A stretch of DNA of 64,000 nucleotides from Zeugodacus cucurbitae. Its lineage: Eukaryota; Arthropoda; Insecta; Diptera; Tephritidae. Under the pieces are notes generated by a model that saw nothing but the letters and a program-made list of their open reading frames with translations, had not been told where the DNA came from and searched no databases. Below are positions 35,656 through 48,203 of the stretch, piece by piece (the stretch's first letter is position 1; every line of letters starts with the position of its first letter). The DNA is taken from positions 47,564,501 to 47,628,500 of the forward strand of contig NC_071670.1 of the NCBI RefSeq assembly GCF_028554725.1, in the 5' to 3' direction. A program made the translations under genes and the position numbers.

Positions 35656-37150
35656 GTGAGTAGCCATTTTAGTTTTACATGCAAAAGCATTTGATTGTAT
35701 TAGTTTGTTGTTGTTGTTGCTGTGCGCTGAGGTCACCGAGGTGGCAGCTAAGAAGGAAATTGCAATTGTAACTATGAAATGCTTTTAAATACAAAAGACC
35801 GTTAGGATATCGACTGAAGGAGACTAATTCTCACACTCTCTCTAACTGCGAAATATTCGAAGTGAGACTAGGTAGACTGTTATAATAACTGTACATGGCA
35901 CATCGCTTGTGGGCATCCACATTGAATGCAAAATGGCAATTTCTTCTTCAGAATCGATTCTTTTCGTGCTTCTACAAGCATCTTCTCTATTGAATGTCGA
36001 AGGTCTGACTATGAGGCTACTATCGACGCTAAGTGTAGTGAAATGCCAATATTACAAACAGGTCCAGTTTGATATCGACCTCTACAACGTGTGTAGAGTG
36101 TGAGGCGAAAATTACTCCAAACGGTGTTGTTGTTGTACATTTATGTATGCCGACAAAATGAGCATTCACGGGTGTGAATAAAAATGTAAGTCCTTGTTAA
36201 ATGCAAATCATAAAAAAATAATGCTGCAACATCGGTGAATGCGAGTAGAACATGACAGACATGAGTAAACAGGGCATTACATGACACCCACAACAGGATC
36301 TATATGTGTATGTCAATATGTAGTTTTGCTTTTATGTTATTGTATTTCGTATTAGTCGTTGATTTTTTATATATATTCGTCAACATTGAAACAAATACCC
36401 GTTCGTTTGTTCATCGTTTTCTGTCATCCCATTCTTTTGTGAAATTGTGGATGAAGATCGTGAGGTAGTAACAATGCAAATTCGATTTTTTACTTTCGAA
36501 TCAACACATCAGACTTCTAACTCTCTTTCCGAAGCTTTTCTGCTATTTTGAAGTATTCATAGAACTTGAAAATCATTACTTATAGTGTTGTGATCTCATA
36601 AAAAGTCAATAGAAAAAATTCATCTGCCAATATGAAAGCATTTTTACAGAAACTATTATATAGGTTCGTAGATCGGTGATGAACATTTTTATTGCACCAT
36701 ATTTTATTGGAATAATTTAGCTCTTTATTAAAATTAACTGGTATTAACGAATAAAATCAGGCTAGGCAGTTGTAAAGTATAATTTTCGCTTCACCATTAT
36801 TGTCTTCAAAATAAATTAACGACCTTGTATTAGACCTCGGCTGAAATAATTAACAGATATTTTCGGTTACGTCGTATTTCTAGTGCAGACGTGTTCTTGA
36901 GTTTTGGAAGCAGGAAGAAGTTAAAAGAAGATTGAAGATTCATTCGTGTCGTTGACAAACACCCCCTTTTGCCTTGATTTTCATTTCACGAAAACTTTGA
37001 TTTTTTATAAGGATATAGAATAATATCCAATATTGTTCAGACGACCTAGAACTTCATTAAAACCAAATCGAAATTTGTATGAGATAAATTCCTTGAATTC
37101 TTGGTCATAATTGGGCCCATTGTGCTCACCCCAGAGGTACTGTGCTAATC
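35656..37150. other. Probable first intron start and spacer
   Basis: The stretch starts with the donor GTGAGTAG. It is AT-rich after a short TTGTTGTTGTTGCTG run at about 35703-35722. No further exon or repeat was recognised. Confidence 0.45.
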
Positions 37151-37151
37151 G

Positions 37152-37400
37152 TTACCTAAACAACTCGTTCAATTTGACAAAACTTCTACTTTTTTTCCAT
37201 CCCAGCTGCCCAATTTCTCTTAGGTTATAGTATTGGGATCCGTGGAAAGTGTTCCTTCTTAACCGACTGAAAGCTGGACATTCGCAAAGATATTGCTCGA
37301 GCGATTCCACTATACCAAGTCTCTGCAGCTGGCCTCTTAGGGGTAAGTGCCCCGCGAAAACCCTTGTGATAGTTTTGTGATACGACCTGTGTTGCAAAAA
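37152..37400 (-). pseudogene. LINE C-terminal fragment
   Basis: On the minus strand the frame reads TRVFAGHLPLRGQLQRLGI, then LCECPAFSRLRRNTFHG, then LREIGQLGW and SFVKLNELF. This is the pattern of the extreme C-terminal region of I/jockey-like retrotransposon proteins: a LTGHxxLxxHxxRLGI block, a Cys/His motif with CECPA, and a short tail. The upstream RNase H and RT domains are absent and the Cys/His motif is shortened. It is an orphan 3' fragment. Confidence 0.7.
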
Positions 37401-37529
37401 ATATGATGATCTGTGCCTGAGATAGTATTAGTCTCAGGAATAATTTAAAATGTACAAGTTCAGTTGAGGGGAAAATCAAGGTTTTTAACGTCATTAGCTG
37501 TCATACAAGTTTAAGTTTAAATCAATACT

Positions 37530-37693
37530 CAGTTATAATAAAGGGTTTCTATAACTCGAAGTTCTCTTTAAATCGAACTCTTAAATTTGCAATAGAAGTC
37601 AAATTTCATACATACTGCATTCCATAACTTGAAGTGTCTCTAACTCAAAGTTTTTTTTGGACTATGGTGCTTCGAGTTATGGAAGTTCAACTG
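37530..37693. mobile_element. Small palindromic MITE
   Basis: The two ends read inward CAGTTATAAT...TTCTATAACTCGAAG and CAGTTGAACTTCCATAACTC, sharing CAGTT and ATAACTCGAAG. The right end is followed by TA. Internal sequence repeats the CTCGAAGTT/AACTTGAAG theme. The layout suits a short Tc1/pogo-type MITE, but the left end has drifted and its TA is not directly adjacent. Confidence 0.6.
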
Positions 37694-39772
37694 TATATGA
37701 TAGTTAAATGTTACAATAAGGTTTATATGAGAGTGAGTGAGAGAACTGTAGCTAAGACAATGAGTTCTCTGGGTCTATTTTAGTTTTTTTTTTTAGGACT
37801 AAAAGTTCAAAGACAGATTCACTAGTAGCACATGAGGTTTATTTAATCATTTTAAAGTGTTCCCACTTATTTGATATGTGTGTGATATAATATACATAGG
37901 TTAGATGAGAGTCAATGACAAGCTTAAGGACTCTCGTTAGTTAGTTGAGTATTCTAAAATAGACCAGTTTGGATATTTTTATGTTTTATTACGTGAGATA
38001 GAAGACAATTTTATTAGTTTTTCTTGGTGAGTTTTGTATATCTAGTAAATTGGAAGAGAAATATATTAATTTAAAATTGTTGTCTTTAAGAGTAAATGTT
38101 GCGTTGTATAAATTGCTTCATTAGCTTTTCGACGTTGCTGTTGTATCTTAGTTTTCAATAACTGTTTTCTTCTCTTTGTGTGAAGTGCGATTTTCGCATT
38201 ATACTCGCTACTACAAAGAGGGCCACAAAAAAGACCAAACAACAATAACAACACAGATGATGGTTGAACAAAGCAAAGGTGACATAATAGCCAAGCGATT
38301 AAAATGCGAAGTAGGGAATGAGTGATTGCGGCAAAGAACCACAAAAAAATAATTTGACAGAAAAAATAATATAAAATTTTGAATGGAAAAAGGTGAGCTG
38401 GCGCGACAATAATGAAGTGGCAAAAAGGCAACGAAAAAACTGCTGTTGAAGTAATAGCCTTCATACATCCATATACAGCTTTGAACTACAACAACATCCA
38501 ATACAACAAAAACTATGCTACAATCGCGCATTTAGCCATCGCTGTACACGTTGCAACACAATGTGTCGCTTATTGAAACTGCCACATGTAATGGTGGAAA
38601 ATGAGCAGGCGTCGCTCTGCAACACCCACAGAACACACATACACATATACTTATAGTATATGTCAGTTGCTGTATTCGTGCTTTCGGTGTATTGAAAGCA
38701 ACTAAATTGTGAGTGCCATCTTCCGCTGCTGCGGCGCTGCCCGCTATGGAATTGAGTCACGTGTTGGCATTTAAGTGCCGACGTGCAAAATGTTGCACAT
38801 CCAACACCGTGCCACCGTGCCACACCGCATGCAGCATTGAAATTCTTTTAATGTTCCCGCTTGCCACATGCTGCATGCAGCAGCAAGCATTGGTGTTTTT
38901 TTCACTTCCATTTGCCACATTTTTCTTACCACATTTCGCTGGTCTAGCGCGCTTTGTTGTTGTAGCGCTCTCACTTGGTGGCTGTGCCTTCATTTTAGTG
39001 CCATTTTGTAGCGAAAAAATAACCGGAAAGTAGCCATTATAGGTGTCACTTTACGCGTTGCTGTTTTTTTGTCCTTTTTTGCCTTGCAATATGTTGCAAG
39101 CTGCTGCGTCTGTTGTAATGCGAATGGTAATGGTTTTGCTTTGTGTGTGTGTTGTTGCTTTGGTGTTGCCATTTGAGCGCATAATTGCTTCATTTTTATT
39201 TAGTGCGAAATTGGCAATTTATGTGGCACATTTATTGGCGAAAATGGGTCCGTTTGAAAGATGACTTTGTCGTGCATCTAACGTAGCAAAGTGGAAGCAT
39301 AGTTAGCGTGATATTACTCAATAGTTAATGGAGTTGTCTAGTGTACTAAGGTGGAGTATTGAAGGCGTCGATTTTGTCTTGTGTGTTGTAAGCGTTTTAG
39401 TTGTTGCATGAACTTATTGATTAAATCTTGTAGATTTAGGTGTGAAAGGTAGTTCCAGTATTTTTTAAGGATTTATAAGGCTTTTCAATTTTGAATAATA
39501 TCAGCAAGTGAGCGGTACAAAGACCGGATTTCATCATTTTTGCACTCAAGTACGGCGATACAAGTTTTCAATACTTTGATAATACTTTGGGTTTATGTCT
39601 TATTAAAATTATTAAAAAATTGATCAGCAAAACTGTTTTGCGAAAATAGTTCGTTAATTCTAGAAGACATTCTTTAGGCGTACCAAGGTTAATCCATTAT
39701 ATTTTTTATGAGTTATCAAAGGAGCGGCTTCATCAATTAATCTCCTCTGATCAAATATATTTGTATGTATCT
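37694..39772. other. Spacer without recognised genes
   Basis: The section at 38500-39260 is relatively GC-rich with many TGCCACAT, GCTGCATGCAGCAGC and TTGTTGTTG words, as in fly intronic or regulatory DNA. Open stretches there exist in several overlapping frames and both strands, and none looks like a real exon. Confidence 0.45.
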
Positions 39773-40470
39773 AATTGGCGTAGGAACCGTTAATCGTTTA
39801 TAGCCGAATCGATAATAGAGCGCCATGCTTCACTTTTTCTAGCAAATTCGACGCCAGTTGGAAACCCAAGTGAAACCAGGTCACTCTCCATCTGTTCTTT
39901 CCAACGAAGTGCAGGTCTCCCCCTTCCTAAGTTTCCACTAGCGTTTAATGCATCGATCGCTTACCATAAATCTTCCGCAAAACTTTTCGGTCGAAAACCC
40001 CAAGAGTCGTCTCGTCAGATGTTGACATCGTCCACGCTTCTACACCATGAAGTAGTACGGTAATGATGAGGGACTTGTAGAGTATTGTTTTTTTCGTCGA
40101 AAGAGGACTTTAATTTCAATTGCCCACTTTGTCCAAAGTAGCACCTGGCAAGAGTGATTCTGCGTTGGATTTCAAGACACACATTATTATTGGTGTTGAT
40201 GCTGGTTCCCAGTTCGTAAACGACAGTATCGACAATTTCAATATTATGACTGTCAACAGTGACGTGGGAGCCAAGCCGCGAATGCATTGACTGTTTGTTT
40301 GAAGACAGGATATATTTCGTCTTATCCTCATTCGCCACTAGATCCATTCGCTTCGCTTCCATGATAGTCAGTCATCTTGTTTGAAAACTCGTTTGGTATC
40401 GAAAGGCTCGTAGAGGTCTTTCCCGATCCTGACGGAGCTTTTGGTGTTGCTCAACGTCAGCTTACATTTT
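39773..40470 (-). pseudogene. RTE retrotransposon 3' fragment with internal deletion
   Basis: Minus-strand homology to the intact RTE runs from its 3' end (TTCCTACGCCAAT at 39773) back through the cysteine-free C-terminal region to EAKRMDLVANEDKTKY near 40330. It then jumps to the RT block FDTKRGF / SVRIGKDL at 40385-40450. About 180 bases that would include YADD are deleted between them. Frameshifts and stops are present. The copy is 5' truncated at about 40470. Confidence 0.88.
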
Positions 40471-40474
40471 CATA

Positions 40475-43240
40475 AATGTTTACAGAGATGTTCAATATAC
40501 AGTTCCTGAAAAGTCTTTTTATTAGAATAATGTTTCAAAATCATTGAATTTTATCCTCAAACCCTCTATTTGAAGTGGACTCATTGGCCAATCGCCTGCA
40601 AAGATGAGACACATTTCTGATATAACTGTTACCTAAATATTCCTCCATATTTAGAGTTCCATCGATCCTGAAGACACTCCCAGGCTCATATATTTTATCT
40701 ATATATCTGGTGTGCCTTTCAGGCTGAGGGTTTAGTTGGTATATAAATGGTTCAAGTTGGTCACATAAAGGACAAGAAGTCATCAGTTTATTTTGCCGAA
40801 CTTATAAATTATATCAAATATATAGTTTTCAGTTGTTCACCTGGTAAGACATAAGTCTGGGTTATTAGCTTAAACCTCCTTCTTGGGAGATGCGTCAAGT
40901 CCGTGGATTAAGCTGATAATCTAGCCACGACTGGCGAATACAAAACTAAGGATCTGGGTATATAAGATCACCTTATTAGAATAAGCGGTGTCATGTCAGT
41001 TGACGGTGACTACATGCACTTTTTGTTTTATTTAATTCTTTGGAACAAATAACTTCGAGACTTTAAACCCGAACATTTCTCAGATTTAAAAATTAATCCT
41101 TTTCAATTTTGGAAAAAAAATTATAAAAATTCAGCAGCATTGTAGCAAATAATAAAAAAATTAAAAAAAAACCCGAATCAAACAAATCGTTGCATATATT
41201 TTTGTCACTTTGATCACTTAGACGCCTGTAAGACCAGCAGTACCAGAGTAAAAATTCGGCCTAGGCAAACAACCGGAACGGAAAACAGCTAAAATTATAC
41301 AAAAAGGATGAAGGAGAATCGACTCAAAAGTAAAAAAAATTAGACCAAAAAAGTTCAAAGTGACTTGCCACACAGTGGCGAAAAAGGAAGCATAACTTGC
41401 GGCGTTGAGCAACACATAAAAATAACAATTGTAATAAATGAGCCAAAAAGGAAGAGATCATGAATACGCTTGTAAATTGCTGGCTTTTTCTGCTAAAGTG
41501 ACTTTGCGACTCTATCAAACTGGCATATACAAATCTACAGACTTTTCTGGTGGCACTTGAGCAGAGTGCTAAATGAGCGTGCAAAGAGTTTTGCATACAT
41601 TTAGGCGCCACCAGCGTATAAAAGGACAATTTTTGTAGATTGTTACACTTTTTTCTTTCTTTTTTGTTTTTTTTTTTTGCCTTTGCCTTCACTTTACTTT
41701 TTCCTCTACGGTTTTTCTGCGAAAGAGTTGCATTGGTGTGGTGGGTGCGCCGCTGAAATCCGAGAAATTGAAATGCTTAATTGTTTACGACTGTGTTGAC
41801 GGCCGCACTGATGGTTGAATTTTTGTGGTCTCGACGGTAAAGCGTTTGCCTTTTTATCGCTTTCAGCGCAAAGCCATAACAACGAAACAGCGTAGAAAAG
41901 CGAAAAAAGACTACAAAAACAAAAAACCAAAAACAAGATCAACATTTTGTTTGCGGCCTGCTTCCAATTTCATTTGCCCCGGCTCGGCTTTAGCAGCAAT
42001 TTTTGGCACTTGCGGCATTTCCGTAATGATTGCTGGCCACACTGGATTGTTTGTTTCTGCACAATAACAACACACATACTGTGAAACATGAAATGTTCAA
42101 TAGATGCTTTGTTTTTGTTGTTATTGAACTTTTTTCTTCGTTTTGTTAGGCTCGAATTGCCGCTGCGGCCGCCTCTAACCAACAAACGCTTGTGGAAGTG
42201 CCACTTAATTGAATGTTACACTTGAGCAAAACTAAATTTCGGGTCATTGATGTTTGTTTTCATGTTTCGAGATTTTTTATTTCTAATTTCTTCTTTTTTT
42301 TAAGCTTTCTTCAAATCTATCTGCTAAAATAATTTTCATTCGTTGAAAAAAATGTTTGAACAATTTATTTGCTTAAAAATGATTTAAAGCAAAAAAAATA
42401 CCAAAAACAGTTATCTCATATCATTTAAATATTTTTTTCATCATATTGTTATTGCCCACGTGACTGATTGTTGTGCAAATTTCGATTCGTGGTCCTCTCC
42501 ATTCCCCTTTTATTTGTTTGTCTGCTGTTTGCTTGACATTGATTGTATAGTATATAAAGTGCATTCGAGTTGGTTGCTTTGTGGGGTTTATATCATTCAG
42601 TTTGCGCCTTCAGCCGCATTTCAATTTCATTTACGCATCAACACCGCAATGATAAATAACTTTTCCAGTTTTTTGCCAGCCAAATACTCATACCCATTTT
42701 CATACTCATTGAACACGTAAAACAGATTTTGGTGTTTAAAGTCTCGTAACTAACCTGATTTTGTTTTAAAGGGTGTTTCAAATAGCGTTGATTTGGAAAT
42801 ATTTATGCATATAATTTATAGATTTGAATTCTAGGTTTTCGTAATAGATGCTAGGAGACAATTTAGTTCGTAAATCCAACGTTAGCTACATTTGAAGTAA
42901 CGATCATGTAGTGAAACCTACTAATATATCGATTCTTCTGGTTATAGTAAGTGAAAAATTAAGTGGATATTTTCCTCAGCAAATTTTGTCATATAGTTAT
43001 GAAAATTTTAGGTTGTGGCTGGGATAGTCTACAATTTCTGCATAGCCAATTTTAAGGCTGCAATAAAGAACATCAACCCATTGGCAATAAAATGATACAT
43101 AGTGTTGTTTATTCAAGGTTTTGAATTTTTGTCCAGCGATAGTCCTGCCAACAATGACCCGAGAAGTCAAAAAAAAAAACATTGGAAAACTTTCAAATAT
43201 TTCCCATATCCTTGCATATCGATTTAGACGTTCTACATTG
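40475..43240. other. Spacer without recognised genes
   Basis: A minus-strand open stretch at 40541-40783 (80 codons) lies next to the RTE fragment and is not recognised. The 41220-42190 section has opposing open frames on both strands with low-complexity Lys- or Phe-rich products, so I treat it as noncoding. Confidence 0.45.
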
Positions 43241-43424
43241 AGGCTCAACCCACACCGTATTAGTCTAATAAGATAAAATTGACTAATAAGACACAAAAAC
43301 GTATTTTGCTCTAACCCTCACTAAGCGAACATGAGTTTTTGTCTCATCTTGTTCGGTGTGAGTTGCCACATTGTCGTATTAGACAAGAAAAGACGTCTTG
43401 ACTAATCCGGTGTGGGTAGGGCCT
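43241..43424. mobile_element. 184-bp palindromic MITE-like element
   Basis: The ends read inward AGGCTCAACCCACACCGTAT and AGGCCCTACCCACACCGGAT, both continuing into TTAGTC. Further matching TAATAAGAC/TAATACGAC words lie within each arm, so most of the element can fold. No target duplication could be settled. Superfamily unknown. Confidence 0.65.
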
Positions 43425-44411
43425 AATTATGAGAATATTTGTCAGTAATCAGTAAATTTTTAGGCTAAATAAGCTAAATAATTATTTTTAAATATTGGTA
43501 AACACCGAGATCGGTGATCTGTGAAGTTGTGCAATAGACGCCTTTTTATCAACATATCTAAGCTCGCTTACCCCTAGGCACTACTCTCTTATCAACAAGT
43601 TTACGTAGGCAATTTAACATAAACAAAGTCACCTAATTTGGATTCGATACAAATAAGTATGGGGATACCTCATTAAAGTCGTATAACCACTTGATACATT
43701 AATAAAAACTTTTATATTACAGATTTGTTTATCAGATTTTCTAATGTGAATGTCTTATGATAACATACTGTTAAAAATAAAAATTCAAATATTTTTTTAG
43801 CACAAGTGCTGCTCTACCCTATCTGAACGACTAGTATAGTTACTTCCCTTCGCTATTCTCTAATACTTGGCAATATGAAGAGAACTAGTATTTCTCTCTT
43901 CATTAAATTTTTTTCCAAAATGTACCGATTTTCTTCAATCCTCTTCTCATTCAATATACATATTATTTGAACCGATAGAGCAATAATTAAATATGGTAAT
44001 CAGTCATAGATCATATCCAATAAATGATGATCAGATCAATATAAAAAGATTTGTTTTGATTAACGACTTATTTCTGACTTCTTTAACCATTTTTGATATT
44101 TAATTATACTTTGCATGAAAACTTGACAGCTACTGGACAGATAGAAATATGTGCTTATGACCAGTAGTAGTTAAGAACTTTTATAAAATTAATTTTTAAA
44201 TTTTCGGCTTACTAACTACTTTGTTCATTAAATTTGCGCTGAAAGGAGTATAAATATTCCATCATGCATACTCCTCTGTATATATGTATATTAAATTAAA
44301 GTCCCGAAATGAATAGCTGCCTGCCTGGCCGCATGCATTTTGTCATATTTAACCACAAAAAAGGGACAAACATTCAGCTACAAACGAACGCATTCCTTCA
44401 TACATACGAAC
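43425..44411. other. AT-rich spacer
   Basis: Nothing recognised apart from short AT-rich tracts. Confidence 0.5.
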
Positions 44412-44413
44412 TA

Positions 44414-45357
44414 AAGGGTGATTTTTTAAGAGCTTGATAACTTTTTTAAAAAAAAAAAACGCATAAAATTTGCAAAATCTCATCGGTTCTTTATTTGAAA
44501 CGTTAGATTGGTTCATGACATTTACTTTTTGAAGATAATTTCATTTAAATGTTGACCGCGGCTGCGTCTTAGGTGGTCCATTCGGAAAGTCCAATTTTGG
44601 GCAACTTTTTCGAGCATTTCGGCCGGAATAGCCCGAATTTCTTCGGAAATGTTGTCTTCCAAAGCTGGAATAGTTGCTGGCTTATTTCTGTAGACTTTAG
44701 ACTTGACGTAGCCCCACAAAAAATAGTCTAAAGGCGTTAAATCGCATGATCTTGGTGGCCAACTTACGGGTCCATTTCTTGAGATGAATTGTTCTCCGAA
44801 GTTTTCCCTCAAAATGGCCATAGAATCGCGAGCTGTGTGGCATGTAGCGCCATCTTGTTGAAACCACATGTCAACCAAGTTCAGTTCTTCCATTTTTGGC
44901 AACAAAAAGTTTGTTAGCATCGAACGATAGCGATCGCCATTCACCGTAACGTTGCGTCCAACAGCATCTTTGAAAAAATACGGTCCAATGATTCCACCAG
45001 CGTACAAACCACACCAAACAGTGCATTTTTCGGGATGCATGGGCAGTTCTTGAACGGCTTCTGGTTGCTCTTCACCCCAAATGCGGCAATTTTGCTTATT
45101 TACGTAGCCATTCAACCAGAAATGAGCCTCATCGCTGAACAAAATTTGTCGATTTGTCGATTTTTCGATTTGTCGAACCGAACACTGATTTTGGTAATAA
45201 AATTCAATGATTTGCAAGCGTTGCTCGTTAGTAAGTCTATTCATGATGAAATGTCAAAGCATACTGAGCATCTTTCTCTTTGACACCATGTCTGAAATCC
45301 CACGTGATCTGTCAAATACTAATGCATGAAAATCCTAACCTCAAAAAAATCACCCGT
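44414..45357 (-). mobile_element. DD41D mariner-like element, internally deleted, 944 bp
   Basis: TA dinucleotides at 44412-44413 and 45358-45359 flank inverted ends. These read inward AAGGGTGATTTTTTAAGAGC and ACGGGTGATTTTTTTGAGGT, sharing GGGTGATTTTTT. One transposase frame fills the minus strand, with 113 bp between the right end and the start codon and 108 bp after the stop. Full-length relatives would be a few hundred bp longer; the missing part is in the middle of the transposase. Confidence 0.88.
44522..45244 (-). pseudogene. DD41D transposase with in-frame internal deletion
   Basis: This 240-residue open frame encodes a mariner-type transposase. Catalytic residues are visible at Asp38 (FSDEAHFWLNG), Asp131 (WFQQDGATCHTA) and Asp173 (CDLTPLDYFLWGY), with 41 residues between the second and third. 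That is the DD41D spacing associated with rosa-type elements first described in Ceratitis (from memory). Residues 1-24 are the normal start, ending NQCSVRQ. The frame then jumps almost directly to the first catalytic block, so roughly 100 or more residues of DNA-binding helix-turn-helix region are lost. The frame has no stops, but the protein could not be expected to bind element ends. The C-terminus (RRSRGQHLNEIIFKK) looks complete. Confidence 0.9.
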
Positions 45358-45359
45358 TA

Positions 45360-45824
45360 GTAATACGAGCGCAATGCCGCACATTCTTTCGATGCACAAA
45401 AGCTGTCCACAATGTGGTGAAATCAAATTAACATGCTTTTTCCGATCGAAAATGACATTGATGAAGGTTGCAAATCAAATTTGCGTACACCGAATGAACG
45501 GTGCATGCAACGCGGTGTAAAAGTGTGGGCCGGTTAGTCGTGCAACCACAGCAAGTGCAGCAATGCATTGTTGTTGTGGCATGAGTGAAAATGGTGTGTG
45601 CTGCAGCTGATGAACTCGCTGAAATAGTTGTTTCTTTGTACGGATGCATTCTATATATGTAAACATAATTGAGTGTTTTATTGGTTTCTGAGAGTTTCCA
45701 AACCTTCCAAATATTGATATTTTCTCCTTTTTCCCAAATATTTTTGGTAAGTTGGACAAGGTTTCCAGAGTTTCCTTGGTGCCTAATTTCAAGCATTTGC
45801 TTTGTGTACTCAGTCCAAATGCTG
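45360..45824. other. Short spacer between transposon remnants
   Basis: No gene was recognised. Open frames run through from neighbouring repeats. Confidence 0.5.
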
Positions 45825-46315
45825 TTCCCAGGTAGACGAAATTATCTACGGCTTCGAAGTTATGTCTGTCAACAGTGACGTGGGATCCAAGATGCGAGTG
45901 CGCTAACTGTTTGTTTGATGACAGGAGATATTTCGTCTTGTCCTCATTCACCACCAGACCCATGCACTTCGCTTCCTTACCCATTCTGGAAAAAGCAGAA
46001 CTAATGTCGCGGTTGTTGTTATCAATATCATCGGCGTTCGCCAGCAGCTGACCACTCTTATACAAGATTGTACCTTATCGATTTAGCTCTACAGTTCATA
46101 TTATATTCTCCAGCAATAGATTGAAGAAGTCGCACGACAGTGAGTCACCATGTCTGAAGCCTCGTTTGGTATCGAACGGCTCGAAGAGGTTCTGCCCGAT
46201 CCTGACAGAGCTTTTGGTGTTGCTCAATGTCAGGAATACCAATTTCAGGCAGCTCCCTTTCGTGCTATCGAAGGCAGCTTTAATATTGATGAAAAGGTGG
46301 TGTGTATCGATTCTA
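45825..46315 (-). pseudogene. RTE reverse transcriptase fragment
   Basis: Minus-strand blocks match the intact RTE: RIDTHHLFI with a decayed FINIKAAFDST, SNTKSSVRIG, FDTKRGFRHGDSLSCDFFN, then a frame change, LANADDID in place of LAYADDID, MGLVVNEDKTKYLLSS, and HNFEAVDNFVYLGT at the truncated end. A stretch after AAFDST is deleted, and both the 5' part and the 3' end of the element are missing. This is therefore an internal fragment and not a simple 5' truncation. Confidence 0.87.
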
Positions 46316-46654
46316 GTATAAATTATGAAAAAAAGATTTAAATGGGGTGAGTGATAAGTTGCCAGACTAAAATTACTTTCTGTTGTCTTGTTTTCTTCAG
46401 CTTTTCTATATCGAAAGGTATAAGAGTTAAAGAGCTCAAGGGTTAGCATTTAAATAATTTCTTATTTGTCATTAAAAGTGCTTCTATGGATCCTATGTTT
46501 ATAGAAATACAGAATAATGTAATATCAAAGTGCTTGTAGAGATTAAACTTTCCGATCTGAATATCTTCCTATTGAACCTCCGGTCCAAAGGCAAAAATTC
46601 GTACGAAATCCACCTTTGAGTTGTTGTTGTGTTCGACCATATATCGAGTTAGTT

Positions 46655-47112
46655 TTATTTTATTATGGGTTATGGGCCGGCGGCGTCATTGGATCGTACT
46701 TCTTCCGTGATGATCAAGACCGGCATGTTACTGTGAATGGGAATCGCTACCGCTCAATGATAACTGAATATTTTTGGCCCAAATTGGATGATATGGACTT
46801 GGACAATATGTGGCTCCAACAGGACGGCGCCACAAGCAACACAACGAATATCACAATCGATTTATTGAAAATCAAGTTTGGTGATTGTATTATCTCACGA
46901 ATTGGCTCAGTCATTGGCCGCCTTGGTCTTGCGATTTGACGCCGTTAGACTATTTTCTGTGTGGCTACGTCAAGTCTATGGTCTATGCCAACAAGCCAGT
47001 GATGATTGATGAACTTCGTACGAATATCGAACTTGAAATTGCAGCAGTATCGGCCGATTTCCGCTTGAAAACCGTCGCAAATTGGGTTCAGCGTCAGAAC
47101 GTTTCTTATTGA
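46655..47112 (+). pseudogene. Second mariner-like transposase family, fragment 1
   Basis: The plus strand encodes GLWAGGVIGSYFFRDDQDRH, VNGNRYRSMITEYFWPKLDD and the catalytic block WLQQDGAT. It then shifts frame near 46908 and continues WPPWSCDLTPLDYFLCGYV, MVYANKP and IELEIAAVSADF to a stop at 47112. The N-terminal half with the first catalytic aspartate is absent, and the usual C-terminal KRARGGH block is lost after NWVQRQ. The spacing from the second to the third aspartate again fits DD41D. The same family recurs at 51318-51855. Confidence 0.85.
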
Positions 47113-47124
47113 AAAACCCTTTAT

Positions 47125-48201
47125 GTGTGTATAAAAACAACAATTTTTAGTAGCGGTTGCTACGTAGTAAACCACTATTTGTTTTTAGAAATCTGTAATG
47201 AAGTTTTTCAGTAGTTGAGAATTATATGTATATGTACACGTCTATTACATTTTTATATTATTATCAATAATTATATTTTCTCTTTTCAGGTAAGTTTTCT
47301 ATCAAAAATGCAGCAGTTCTATTACAATTAATTACTACTAATGAGATATATGTAAGTGAATATATATAAATATATATTTGTAATGTTGTATATAATATAT
47401 CATAATATTATATAATATGGGTTCAAAAGCGTTTTCAAGTCCGTCCCTTGTCCTTTAAAACATTAGCCAAATTCGCATTTTATATGCATGTACCTACATA
47501 TGTTTGTAGGTTTCTACTATGCACTACATACCCTGTGCGACAATTTTTTGATTATAAAGAAGATAAGAAGAAGCTTGTCTAGGCGGTTCAACTTCATTTC
47601 GAGACATTCACACACATCTAGTACTTTCTAAATTCCATCATTTTTTACTTTCAATATCTTTTATATCTCATTTTGATGATCTAGTGCTACTGTTGCTCTT
47701 CGAATACTAGATACAGAAGGAGTTTCCATTAAGAAAAAGAGCATTTATTTGCTATAATAAATTAAAAAATAGTATTATATATTATAAAAAATAAGATACA
47801 GATATTGACTTGGATCCGTTGTATTACTTCCATACTTCATGGATTATTTCAACTAAATTTTCTAGAAAACAATTTATATTTTAACGTGGTTAAAGCATGT
47901 CGAGGTTTATATAAGATCTATCTGAGTTTTATTGGACTTTGATAGAGTGTGTACCTTTGCCATGTCCTCTATATTTAATACACAAATTGAATTCTCTCTG
48001 AATTGTTGAGTAATAGTACGTGAAAAACACCTCATAAGTGAAGTTTGATATATATAATTAGGCAATTTCATAGTATTAGAGAATTGTTGCTTTCATCATT
48101 GAATACCGAAAACAAGTCTTAGTCTTGAACAATAAAAATTCATGATAAAAAGTCACTAAGATGATCAATTGATAAGCAAAAAGAAATGAAATTGCGAAAT
48201 A
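47125..48201. other. AT-rich spacer
   Basis: TATATA-rich runs at 47350-47420. No gene was recognised. Confidence 0.5.
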
Positions 48202-48203
48202 TA

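Noticed and set aside
38713..39264. Several overlapping open frames on both strands in a GC-richer patch
   Set aside because: Multiple frames are open at once, with Cys/Ala/Phe-rich products driven by TGC and GCA words; no splice structure.
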